Source: Diaporthe sp. PMI_573
Lineage: Eukaryota; Ascomycota; Sordariomycetes; Diaporthales; Diaporthaceae
Assembly: GCA_021399435.1 (NCBI GenBank)
Contig: JAJTUP010000143.1
Location: 1 to 64,000 of the forward strand
Direction: 5' to 3'
Length of the DNA: 64,000 nt
The translations under genes and the position numbers were made by a program. Of the stretch, positions 47,608-57,474 are shown piece by piece. Position 1 is the first letter of the stretch. Every line of letters begins with the position of its first letter. The notes beneath the pieces were generated by a model. The model made no database searches. It saw only the letters and a program-made list of their open reading frames with translations, and had not been told where the DNA came from.

Positions 47608-48106
47608 GACTCTTTTTTAATAGAAATCCTACAGTAAAACCATTTTAAATGACTTAGGAAGATCGTAGAACAAGAACAGACCAAGGTATTAAGTGTCGGC
47701 TATAAGATGCATAGATATCTAGAAAGCATACTGTGGCTCTTAGCTTTAGGGACTAGCCAAGTATTACTCGCCAAGCCGCCTTATACAATCAGCCAACATT
47801 ATTATTACTATAAATTCCCGAGTTAATTCGAAGACAATTATTTTTTATCTTTATATATTAAGCTTTTACTAAAAGGTATCTAGTTTTTTTTTTCTCCTTA
47901 TTTACTAGTAAACTATAACTGCCTTCTAATGTAGATAAAGTAAGATATATCTATAAAGTACCCTTAATAAATCCTTAAAACAAGTATATATAATTAATAC
48001 TTAAATTAGTCATAGCAAAAGATATTATTATAGTAAATATCTACTTAAATTTTCTATTATATTATTATCTTTAAGTACTATAATTTTCTCTAATTTTAAA
48101 GACTTT
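47608..48106. other. AT-rich spacer between R530 copies B and C
   Basis: AT-rich, no ORF, no recognisable element. Confidence 0.5.
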
Positions 48107-48603
48107 TATTAAACAGAAACGCTTATATAAACACTATATATAAGGAGTTACCCTAGACTTAGTGCTAGTAGCATACACGCCAAAAGATAAGTTTAGTAGC
48201 TATAAGTTAATTTTTTAGGCTATTTTAAAACCCTAACTTTATACCTCTATATTACCCTTATTTCTTATCCAAGAAGTATTTAACCTAGTTTATTAGATAA
48301 CCTGATTTCTAAAGTTTATCTATATTTAGTTTGGTTACTGTCAGGGTTAGGGTTGGCTGGCTATTTAAAGCTAAAGATAGTGGGTCTAAGGGCCGAATTT
48401 TCCGGCCTCCCTATCTGCGCACCAGAGCCAACCTACGCGTGTTTGCGGGTGAGACAATGTCGGAGGGACTGTGAGGAGGGCTGACAGAAGCCCACTCGAA
48501 TTCAATGTAAAGTTGTCCGAACCACTCTCAATTGTCCCAACTTGTCTCCAGACACCCTGCTGCGACCCTGCCGCACACACACTGCTGAAGGCACTAACCT
48601 TCA
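48107..48603 (+). repeat. R530 dispersed repeat, copy C
   Basis: This 497-bp copy opens TATTAAACAGAAACGCT (TG of the terminus mutated to TA). It has one instead of two CACGTA..GAGTTACCCTAG units. Its 5' half is strongly C-to-T mutated and its 3' half is nearly clean. The 3' end type (CACTGCTGAAGGCACTAACC) matches copy A. Confidence 0.87.
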
Positions 48604-49119
48604 GAATATCCCTACAGCTAGGATATATTATTATCTTGTGCCCCTAGGGAACTAGTTAGCTTCTTTCTTATTACTTAGACATATAGTATAGTTGTTATTA
48701 TAGCAGGCTATCTAACTAAGTAAAGCGTGTTTCTTAGCTTCTTTAGCCTTGTTTAGCTCTACTTATACTACTTATAATAGTTACTATTAGATTGTTTTTC
48801 CTGTTTTCAGCTTGTTTTCTTATTTATTACTAGTAGGTAAGTTTTAAGGAGTAATACTAAATAAGATTCTTCTATCTTTTATTACCCAGTCTAGATATAC
48901 CAGGTATAGCTTATACTATTCTATCCTATACTAGTAGTGCTGTTTGGTAATAGCTTGTTATAACTTTAAGCATGGTAGTCTGCTGGTATAGGTGATTATA
49001 TTGGCTTACCTAGAGCCTTTGGGTATAGGCTTCTAGTCTTTCTTCCTACTATAGTACTCCTATATAAAGTATCTTTTCTTTCTTAAGTCAGAGTTCTAAA
49101 ACTATACTATAACTACAAA
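48604..49119. other. AT-rich spacer without gene
   Basis: I see no ORF and no recognised element here. It leads into the ACTACAAA minisatellite. Confidence 0.45.
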
Positions 49120-49205
49120 CTACAATACTACAAAACTACATTACTACAATATTACAAAACTACAAAACTACAAATGTATAAAACTACAAACTACAAAACT
49201 ATAAA
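49120..49205 (+). repeat. ACTACAAA minisatellite, left array
   Basis: Irregular tandem CTACAAAA/CTACAAA units are followed by CCTTTATACTACATTACT and an AT tail. The same array and the same right flank recur at 49,797-49,920, so the pair is a direct duplication about 0.65 kb apart. Confidence 0.85.
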
Positions 49206-49242
49206 ACCTTTATACTACATTACTATAATTATATAGTTATAA

Positions 49243-49358
49243 TAAAAGAAATATATAATAAAAGAAATATATAATAAAAGAAATATATAATAAAAGAAAT
49301 ATATAATAAAAGAAATATATAATAAAAGAAATATATAATAAAAGAAATATATAATAAA
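49243..49358 (+). repeat. 16-bp AT minisatellite
   Basis: Just over seven nearly perfect copies of AAAAGAAATATATAAT stand head to tail. Perfect periodicity in otherwise eroded DNA suggests recent expansion. Confidence 0.92.
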
Positions 49359-49796
49359 AAAAGGATTAATCAGTTAATAGATAAATATATTAATAAGTTA
49401 ATATTTTATTTATTCTTATTTTAAATTTAAATTAAAAATATTTAGTATATAGATTAAAAGAATTAAATAATAAATATTATATAGACTTTTATAAAATATT
49501 AATATGTTTTACTATTTATAGGTTATTTTTATTATAATTATATACTTTAGTTAAACTTATATATATTTAATATATTGTCTTTTATTAATATTTTGCTTAA
49601 AATAGGCTTAGGTAGCTAAATATATTTTTAAAAGTTTTATCTATAGTTAAAGAATTTTTATAGCTTGAGTCTTTAAGTTATATTTATAAAACTTATATGG
49701 CTTTATAGAGACAAATTAGCTCTATAATATATATTATTTAGAATTCTTTTATTTATATAAGTTGTATATATGTATAAAATTGTAGTTTTATACAAA
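49359..49796. other. AT-rich interior between the two ACTACAAA arrays
   Basis: No ORF is present. If the flanking duplicated arrays were termini of an element, this would be its interior, but it shows no recognisable coding content. Confidence 0.4.
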
Positions 49797-49893
49797 AAAC
49801 TACAAACTACAAAACTACAAAACTACAAACTACAAAACTACAAAACTACAAACTACAAAACTACAAAACTACAAACTACAAAACTACAAAACC
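49797..49893 (+). repeat. ACTACAAA minisatellite, right array
   Basis: A regular alternation of AAACTACAAAACTAC and AAACTACAAACTAC units makes a higher-order period of about 23 bp. It is homologous to 49,120-49,205 including the right flank. Confidence 0.9.
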
Positions 49894-49898
49894 CTTTA

Positions 49899-49940
49899 AC
49901 TACATTACTGCATTTATATAGTATAAATGTAGTAATGTAG
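49899..49940. repeat. Near-perfect palindrome
   Basis: CTACATTACTGCATTTATA and TATAAATGTAGTAATGTAG form 19-bp inverted arms (one mismatch) around a short centre. This could extrude as a hairpin. It lies between the minisatellite and the end of R530 copy D. Confidence 0.85.
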
Positions 49941-49949
49941 TAGTATTTC

Positions 49950-50478
49950 TGAAGGTTGGTGGATCGAATGGTCAGGTAGCAGTAGGGTGCACTAAGGTCT
50001 TGTTGGGACGCTTGAGAATGGTTTGGACAACTTTGCATTGAATTTGAGTGGGCTTCTGTCAGCCCTCCTCACAGTCCCTCCGACATGACCTCAACCCTGG
50101 GCACGCTGCGGTTGGCTCTGGTGCAGGAATGGAGGGGCCGGAAAATTCGGCCCTCAGACCCACCATCTTTGGCTTCAAACAGCCAGCCAACCCTAACCCT
50201 GACAGTAACCAAACTAAATACAGATAAACTTCAGAAATCAGGCTATCTAATGAACTAGGTTATATGCTTTTTGGGTAAGAAATAAGGGGAATGCAGAGGT
50301 TCGAAGTTAGGGTCTTACAATAGCCAAAAAAATCGACTCACGGCCACCAAACTCATCTGCCAGCGCGCACGCCACACAGGCACTTAGCCGAAAAAGTGCC
50401 AAGTCTAGGGTAACTCCCTACGTGAAGTCTAGGGTAACCCCTTACGTGTAGCGCCCACACAAGCGTTTCCGTTTAACA
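49950..50478 (-). repeat. R530 dispersed repeat, copy D (inverted)
   Basis: This is a full-length copy in reverse orientation, ending at GTTTAACA (50,471-50,478). It is the least mutated copy and of the same subfamily as B (shared hairpin insertion and 3' end). The telomere-like motif appears as AACCCTAACCCT near 50,190-50,202. Confidence 0.88.
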
Positions 50479-50692
50479 AAGAGTTATATTAAGAGACTAT
50501 TTTAGTTATTATTATATAATTAATTACCCGACTATTAGTTTTAGGCTACTTATATTAATAGTTTATAGCGCCATTAAATATAGTTTTTACTAGCCTTATC
50601 TATACCTTTACTATAAGGCTATTTATATTTTCTAAGCTATATATTATAATTATATTATAAGCCTACTTATATTAACATTATTCTTTTTTACA

Positions 50693-51130
50693 CTAACGTG
50701 GTTCACCAGTCAGTGGGTCATACCAGTCAGTGGGACACTTTTTTTACTAACAAAAAACGTCTGTGCCAACCCTGCCAACTTCTTCAAACTAGGCTCAATT
50801 TGGATGCAATTTTAGAGATATGTCTATAAGAATATAGAAAAGCTATGTTTTCAATTTCAGAAACCTAGAGTTAGAATTAAGCTAGTTATTAATAAAAACT
50901 CTAAAGTTCTATTTTTTCCCTATATAAGATTTTCTAATTTATTCTATTTAAATCTTAATTTTTCTAAAATGAAACTATAGCTTTTCTATATTTTTATAGA
51001 CATACCCTTAAAATTGCATCCAAATTGAGCCTAGTTTGAAGAAGTTAGCAGGGTTGGCATAGACGTTTTTTGTTAGTAAAAAAAGTGTCCCACTAACTGG
51101 TATGACCCACTGACTGGTGAACCACGTTAG
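50693..51130. mobile_element. Fold-back MITE, 438 bp, long terminal inverted repeats
   Basis: The ends are perfect inverted repeats opening CTAACGTGGTTCACCAGTCA. Near-perfect inverted homology continues about 170 bp inward (to about 50,865 and from about 50,960) around a short AT-rich centre. No ORF is present. If the outer TA is a target duplication (TA|ACGTGG...CCACGT|TA) it fits a non-autonomous Tc1/mariner-pogo element. Its arms have hardly diverged although the surroundings are eroded, so insertion is probably recent. Confidence 0.9.
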
Positions 51131-52422
51131 GTGTTTAAGCATTTACTACTATATAAAAGGACCGCCTATATACTGCTTAAAAAGTACATATATATAGATT
51201 AAAAACGAAACTACTTAATATATTTAAATTAGCTTTTAGTATTATAAAAATACTATTAATTAATTTATAATAATTAAACTATATAAGATAGATAATAGTA
51301 AGTTAATTTAATAAGTATTAGTTAAGTAATTAAGGTATATAGTTGAAAATGTAGATAGCATAATAATTTAGATATAAGTTTAGTATATCTATATATAGTT
51401 TTCTTACTAGTGTGTTTTGGCGATATAAAATGTAAAAGAGTTTAGTACCCTTGCATTAAATAAGTTTGGTTTGGCTATTAAGCGAGCAAAGCAATATAAT
51501 AAAGGCAGAGCAGGCCCACAATATAGGATCCCAGTTTGGCTAAGGGTACGCTTAATCTGTAAAATGCCATACGCAGGGTCATAGAAGGGGTGCGAAGTTT
51601 TGTCTGTTAAAATATAGTTAGCTTGTGATGCGCTGATAGCTGTCTTGGCCTGCCAGCTGGCGGTGAGGGAAATGTTAAGACATTGATGACTAATCATGGG
51701 ACCCGTGTGTATACGGACCCGTCCCTCGATTAGGCCCCGTGGGGCTGCGCGCGTCATCCCCTTTTTTTTCTAGCTGGTATGCAATAATGCGATGTCGTCT
51801 ACTGGATATGCAACTAAACCTACGGCACAACCGAACATCTTGCGAATCGCATAAGCCCAGCTCGAGGATGTGAAGAAATAGAATACCTTACAGGCCTATT
51901 CATCTTGCAGAGCGAGAAAGCGGGAAAGAAGATTAAGTTTACAGCATATGACATCCTGAGAGCCACTGTTCCTATACTGGGTTCTACCGTGGGATGAATA
52001 CTGTCAGTATCGCGAGTCGCCATTGCCTTAGGGACACTTCTCGGCCCATGCATATTTTTGGGCGCCAAGATCTACGTCTGCCATGCTTTTCACAATTCTT
52101 TAAAGTGGTTTGATGTGGAGTTCGAGGGAGACTCGCGAAAGCAGGCCATAGCTATCGTAACTATGCCAATGCGCTAACTGCCTTCCATGGTAAATCTATC
52201 CCAGGAATTCCTTGCGCAGCCAGTGACCTAATACAACATGTCCTTCCGAAAATTTCGGCGTGTCATCTGAGAATCACGAGGTGGAAAACATCCTGACCAC
52301 GCAGGTCTACTCCTCACTTTTAATCAGAACCAGCAGAGGCAGCAGTCGAGGGTCTGGTCGCCTGTCCAACCGTATCCCGCGGAACCCTAGACCCCACGAA
52401 CAAGCGTGCGGTCCCCCCATAC
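51131..52422. other. Transition from repeat block to second gene island
   Basis: It is AT-rich to about 51,420 and normal-GC after that. Open frames at 51,407-51,757 and 51,820-52,068 (both minus) show no domain or motif. The stretch may hold remnants of a decayed gene but I cannot identify it. Confidence 0.45.
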
Positions 52423-52740
52423 TCAATCTGGATAGGCGAAGCTGACGACAATTTTGTCCCTGGCGTGTCCCTCTCTCAGATACCTGTAAGCCTGGGGAAC
52501 GTCTTCCCACGGGTAGGTCTTGTCAATAACGGCCTTGATTTTCCCTTCAGCCATCCAATCGCCGAAGTGAAGTACTGGTATCATGGCTCCCAGGTTCTAC
52601 TGGTAACAGCGAAGTCCTGGCACATTCTCGACAGTATCGCGCTCCAAATTGACGGATATAACGTATTCTAGCCACGGAAGCTTGATCTGGTTCGGGGTGT
52701 TGTTCATTCCGTCGTTCCAGATGGCACTTTTCGTAGGGCC
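52423..52740 (-). pseudogene. C-terminal fragment of a zinc-type alcohol dehydrogenase/quinone reductase (MDR)
   Basis: The minus-strand frame reads EGKIKAVIDKTYPWEDVPQA and then YRYLREGHARDKIVVSFAYPD, ending at TGA (52,423-52,425). The pattern 'GKIKPVID..y.fee.peAy..le.ghargKivv' is the standard C-terminus of medium-chain dehydrogenase/reductases. Upstream the frame holds LGAMIPVLHFGDWMA, and a stop interrupts it at about 52,600. I do not find the N-terminal GroES-like half or the Rossmann motif, so this is a remnant unless unseen exons exist. Confidence 0.65.
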
Positions 52741-52925
52741 TAGGTGAGATAGCTATAATATCGACAAAACTGGGATCACAATGCTAAAGCCTGGACGCGG
52801 TCAAATGCTCTCTTTTGACTAATTCGAACGTAGAGACAATGCATCAGTTCCACCTATCTTCTAGTCTACTCCGCCATGTAGAGCACCACTGCAAGCGGTA
52901 AAGCGCTCACTGGTAATTATTCTAA

Positions 52926-53696
52926 TTACCACGGTAGCACATTGCCGTCGTAACTCCTGAAAGTGCCCCCATATTTCTCGCGGCTCGCTGTGTCTATCTC
53001 TCGTAGCAACCCGGCGACACTAGTTTCAACCGTAATAGCGCCGAGGGTAACGGGGTCAATGCCACTAGACTTGAATTGAGCACTCATATCCGTCAGAACG
53101 AGACCCGGGTGCGCCGCCCAGGTTGTCAACCATGGCTCCTCCAGGTGGATCCGGGTCATAAGCCAGTTCAGTGCCGTTTTACTGCCGCCGTAAGGGCTGA
53201 AGGCTTGCGGAAATGCACTTAGGCTTGGTTGGAGTCCAATACTGCTGATCGCCGTCGAGATTGGAAGGAAGATAGGGTTGCCAGTCTTGCTTGCTTTCAA
53301 CAGGGGGGAAACCGCTTGGAAGAGTACCACAGGCGCAATAGCGTTAATATTGAAATGGTCTCGGAGAGCTTCGGGCGTGTTCTCGAATACTCGGCCATTC
53401 GAATGAGAAATGCCCGCGTTAGCAATAACGACGTCAATCGACGTAATGCTATATTCCCTTTGCAGTCGAGAGACGGCATCTGCGGCATCCGTATCGATAT
53501 TGGAGTCGATTTTAAGGGTGATGAGAGTAGTGCCCTCACCCTTAGGCAGTTCGCTAAGCGCGGCCATTGCCTTAGCCGGGTTTCTGACGGCTGCGATAAT
53601 ATTCAAACCGGGCCTTTGGAGGAGCTGTTCGGCGAGACCCTTGCCGATCCCCCGATTAGCGCCAGTGATAAGGTAAGTCTTCGGGGTGCTGGCCAT
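52926..53696 (-). CDS. Short-chain dehydrogenase/reductase, Nor-1-like, 256 aa
   Basis: This is an intact single-exon NAD(P)-dependent SDR. TGANRGIG (residues 11-18) is the cofactor loop and IANAGIS (91-97) the structural NAG. The Ser pair in ISTAISSIG (146-154) with Tyr169-Gly-Gly-Ser-Lys173 forms the catalytic triad. HPGLVLTDM (196-204) follows, and the C-terminus is GNVLPW. RPG...IIAAVRNP near residue 30 and the overall pattern resemble the norsolorinic-acid ketoreductase (AflD/Nor-1) group of polyketide ketoreductases; a general aldehyde/ketone reductase is equally possible. I start at the second Met (53,696): its context CATCACCATGGCC is excellent and family proteins begin there, while the 14 residues upstream (from 53,738) look untranslated. 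It is cytosolic, with no signal or membrane segment. It lies tail-to-tail with nothing and upstream of the bZIP gene on the same strand. Confidence 0.9.
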   Translation of the reverse strand: MASTPKTYLITGANRGIGKGLAEQLLQRPGLNIIAAVRNPAKAMAALSELPKGEGTTLITLKIDSNIDTDAADAVSRLQREYSITSIDVVIANAGISHSNGRVFENTPEALRDHFNINAIAPVVLFQAVSPLLKASKTGNPIFLPISTAISSIGLQPSLSAFPQAFSPYGGSKTALNWLMTRIHLEEPWLTTWAAHPGLVLTDMSAQFKSSGIDPVTLGAITVETSVAGLLREIDTASREKYGGTFRSYDGNVLPW

Positions 53697-55015
53697 GGTG
53701 ATGAAATGGTGTAATTCAAGCTCTATAGAATTAAGCAAAAAGCAGATTGTAAAGATGAGTGGCCAGTTATTTGATGAAGGAGAGAACTTAAGTTACTCTT
53801 ATAATTCTTCAAGGGAGCCCAATCCACCTTTCTGCAACGTGAACCAGACTCAGTGGCTTAGAAATCAGATAAACTGGCATCGTAAGTCTTCCGCCGCCCA
53901 CACGGAGCAATCAATAAAATCTCCGGAGATATCGTTCACAGGAGCAATTACTTCCCGAGTATTACGCATTTCACAGTGACCCGAGTCTGTCATTGAGTTT
54001 GCCAAGGACGGAAGCGGTGGTCATATCGGCTTTCCCGTAGCGCGAAAATACGAGACCCGCTAAGGGTTACTTGAACAGGCGGAAATCCTAAGCAACGATA
54101 GAAATTGTGACGCGTGGCGGCAAGAGGTTCCTTCCGCCGCAGTAGGCATTGTCCAGTGAAGTAATTACCAGGGTAGTATTACAAATGCGTCTAGGACGCG
54201 AGGGGCATTTGTCAATGAAGGCTGTTTGAGAATGTAGCGTCGCGGGCAGCATCGGAGAGATTACATAATTTTCCTAAAAAACGGGGCCTGTGACACCGGA
54301 ATTCTTTACAAGGCAAAGGCCAAAGCAGGCCGTAATCTTGCGAGTTGAGGCAATTTGACAGGGTTGCGCGGGGTATTCGATAAGAGTAAAGACGGCATCC
54401 AACGTCAATGGATAGTTCGAAACAATAAGTTGCCAACAGAAGCAGAAGATAATATCATGTCTCTCTCCCCACTAACCCCCCCCCCCCATCAGCAATCTAA
54501 GCAAGTTACAAACTCTTGAACAAATTTGACAATTCCAAGACGCATCAAATCATTTGCAACAATGAACGATTCGGCCAAAGGACGAGGAACAGAGTCTATT
54601 AAAGAGCAGCAGTTACTAAAACACCGGTGTGCAGTCCCTCCTAGTGCACCATCAGCTAGAAGACCAGCAGGCTCAGGTTAAAGACGCGCGCAAACCAAGA
54701 GGCGTCGGAACAAAGGTCCCTTGGACTTAGGCGGCTTGGCCACCATTTTCTTCCTTTAGAAACGCTGTAGAAGTAGTCGCACATGGACAGTGGCGAGATT
54801 AGATTGACCAACTCCTCCCACTAAAGCCCGGCGAATCTTCTATATACTATCACCCTCCGGAAATCAGGTCATCTTTCGAGCATTGGTACGCACCGAAGGC
54901 GAAATCAATTAGAGCAGATATCTATACGGAGCAGTATAGGAGTGATACCTTAACGGGCATGGTGACAGACGCTTGAGAACTGTGCTTATTGTATCGAATG
55001 GAGCTTATCCAAACT
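53697..55015. other. Intergenic region between SDR and bZIP genes
   Basis: Normal base composition with a run of 12 C at 54,476-54,487. Short open frames (such as 54,212-54,436 minus) are not convincing. It probably contains the SDR promoter and the bZIP 3' UTR. Confidence 0.5.
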
Positions 55016-56428
55016 TTATTGAACGATAGATGCAGATGCTTTCATTACTCTGGCCAGTTCCCTCTTAGAATACCCCGGACCGTTACCCAAGCAAGTAGAA
55101 ATTTGTGTCATGTTCTGTACGAACTCAGGCACCCTGAGTCTCATCGTAACAGTGCTCGGCTGAGTATGATATATCGAGAAGAAATCAATGTAGCTCCACG
55201 AAGCTGGTGGCATCGACCCTGAGGAGAAGAAGCTGAGATCATCCTCGGTGCCAAATTGTGACCCATCCAACCACAGCTCCATCGTATCTGCGTCTAGCAC
55301 TTTTGCGCCAAGGCTTTGCAACCGTCTCTGGACGTCAATAACTGTGAGATACTCATGTTGCTCTTTGGGGTGATTGGCTTCGAACCCAGTGTCAGAGCAA
55401 GGCGGTATAAAGAAAGGGGCCGATGAATTCAGTGGTTGTAAAGTCGTGTCGTTGTTCTCCCATGCAATGCCAGACATTTGATACATGTATTCTTTTCCGG
55501 GTCCAAGTAGCCAGCGAAAGAGTGCCGTGAGCTGCTGTGGCGTCCGAGAACAGAGTGCTAATCCAGCCTGACTAGATTTCTCTGGAACGCTTTCTAAAAG
55601 CAAACGATACCCATAGAATAATGTTGTCTCAAGCAGGCGAAGGGAGAATGAGCCAAGAGCCGAAAGAGCTGTCTTTATGTGGGGAGACAAGCGTTGAAAT
55701 GGCTCCGTGCTGTAAGGTACAGGCGTAGTAGATGTGGTCCAACCATTACCGAAGACTTGACGCGGAAGAGTGATCGAGCTTAATGGGGTTCGAAACCTGG
55801 ATTGAAAGTCCAAACCTATGGTTTCTTGGTCCGAGGGGATGTTCGCACGGATGTAGCCGGGCGAGGGCTGGCTAGAGGTCCATAAGGAGTTCTCTACGAT
55901 CGGGTTCATACTGTTATGGTCTGAGATAGGTACACGAGGCTGTGAGCTAGCAGAGACCTGCTTAGGTTCGGCTCCCTTCCCGATGCCGAGCTGGGTGTTA
56001 TGGCCAGTAACCGTTGGTGGCGGCGTGACCGATTCCTCAACATCGACTGCTCCCTTGGCTAGTGAAAGAATCCGAGCGGAGACACATTGTAGGTTGTTCA
56101 GAAGAGTAGGGTGATGGGCGCTAATAGCTTGAGTTTCTAGCACCTCATCTAGAAATCCTGTGAAGATTCGACTCATCTCCTCGACCGTCTGCTCCAGGTG
56201 TTGGATGCGGTGGGTCTGCGCCAGTGCCGCAGCCTGACGTCGCTGGCGGAAGATATGCTGAGCTTCGCGATTCCTCTGTCGCCGGATCTGCCTAGTGTAA
56301 GCGCCTAGTAAGATGACAGGCGAATTGATGTTCAAGGACCGAGGACGACGTACCTCGAGAGGTTCCCTGGTAATTGATTGCCCAACTCGCCTCTTCTTGG
56401 TCTCTTTCATCGCTGCTGAGTTGCCCAT
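55016..56428 (-). CDS. bZIP transcription factor, 448 aa spliced (470 aa unspliced)
   Basis: The open frame runs ATG 56,428 to TAA 55,016. A basic region RRQRNREAQHIFRQRRQ has the bZIP invariants Asn and Arg spaced N-x7-R (residues 31 and 39 after splicing). It is followed by a short heptad series (Leu56, Met63, Phe70), a weak zipper. Just upstream, a 66-nt segment (56,288-56,353) has GTACGT at its 5' end and a CAG at its 3' end. Removing it keeps the frame and places TREPLE directly against the basic region, so I infer an intron. The middle is Ser/Thr/Pro-rich. The C-terminal half is helical and rich in aromatic residues (TPQQLTALFRWLLGPGKEY), as in other mould secondary-metabolism bZIPs, but I assign no named domain. 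The position among oxidoreductase genes suggests a pathway-specific regulator. Confidence 0.85.
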   Translation of the reverse strand: MGNSAAMKETKKRRVGQSITREPLEVRRPRSLNINSPVILLGAYTRQIRRQRNREAQHIFRQRRQAAALAQTHRIQHLEQTVEEMSRIFTGFLDEVLETQAISAHHPTLLNNLQCVSARILSLAKGAVDVEESVTPPPTVTGHNTQLGIGKGAEPKQVSASSQPRVPISDHNSMNPIVENSLWTSSQPSPGYIRANIPSDQETIGLDFQSRFRTPLSSITLPRQVFGNGWTTSTTPVPYSTEPFQRLSPHIKTALSALGSFSLRLLETTLFYGYRLLLESVPEKSSQAGLALCSRTPQQLTALFRWLLGPGKEYMYQMSGIAWENNDTTLQPLNSSAPFFIPPCSDTGFEANHPKEQHEYLTVIDVQRRLQSLGAKVLDADTMELWLDGSQFGTEDDLSFFSSGSMPPASWSYIDFFSIYHTQPSTVTMRLRVPEFVQNMTQISTCLGNGPGYSKRELARVMKASASIVQ

Positions 56429-57474
56429 GACTTCAGAAATACACGTGATGCAATGACTGTGGTATCATTCCCTGGGGCTGAATTGGATTGTGACGGCAGT
56501 GTACTTATTCTGTCGAGTGTGGCGACGCAGGACGGTGGTCGGAAGACTCGGCTAGGTTCTGCGGAGTTCACTGACGTCGATAGTCTAAGGGGCGGAGCGT
56601 TTTACGTGAAACCCCGATACGCCAATCAACCTTCAGATTGCTTTTGATTCCGCCCCACCCACATTTGGTGCGATTCTTCTGGTACTAGCATGTTGTCAGA
56701 AGTGTCCAGGTGGGCAAATTACCTTATATGGCGACTACCCGGGTGGTCCTAGTGGTTGTAAGATTTACCCCCTAAATTACTATGGGGACACCTACTTGAA
56801 ATAGGGGTAGGAGGAAACGCCGCCAGGAAAAACAACAGACACGAATACAACGCACTTTCTGACACATGTCCTGATCGAGGCCGGTGTGACCCCATGTATT
56901 CCATACAGGTCAATGCCCTGTTACCGGGACGTGCGATTGGCCAGGAAGTTGCAGAAGAAGTGTGCAGCTGGCGAGATGGATCTAGCCAGGTTACTCCTCT
57001 GTGTACGGAGTAGCACACACGTACTGCACCTTCAACAAAACGAGACATTCAGAGCAGGAGGAGGACTCTTAGCTTTTGCCCCAGGACGACGAGACTACAC
57101 CGGGAGGGCAGAAAACTATAAGCTACTAATTCGTGGGCTTGTAGATGCGTCGAACCAGGTTTGCTACGAGCACTTTTGATCGTTTGTGTCTGGCTAAGCG
57201 TGGTATACACCACCGAGTGATGTAACGGTACATTCAGATCTGTCAAATTCAAGTTCAGAATGTCAGTGAATTTTCTATGTGTCTCAAAGCATAACACAAA
57301 TCAAGTAGCCTGAAACATCCATGTTGGAGTTTAATCATGGCCTGATAACATATCCCGACTGCCCCTCCGTTACGGAATACTTGGTTATTTTGCAACTCGA
57401 ACAAGTCCTTCATATAGCCCGAAGGCCAGGGCAGTACCGATATCACAATCAGGAACAGTGCAAGCAACGGATAG
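56429..57474. other. Divergent intergenic region, bZIP / second SDR
   Basis: About 1 kb of normal-GC DNA lies between two divergently arranged genes and so probably holds both promoters. Several short open frames (up to 99 codons) overlap on both strands with no recognisable content. Confidence 0.55.

Noticed and set aside
51407..52068. Minus-strand ORFs of 116 and 82 codons
   Set aside because: No recognisable domain, atypical composition, partly in repeat-derived DNA.
53229..53714. 161-codon + strand ORF over the SDR
   Set aside because: Shadow of the intact minus-strand SDR.
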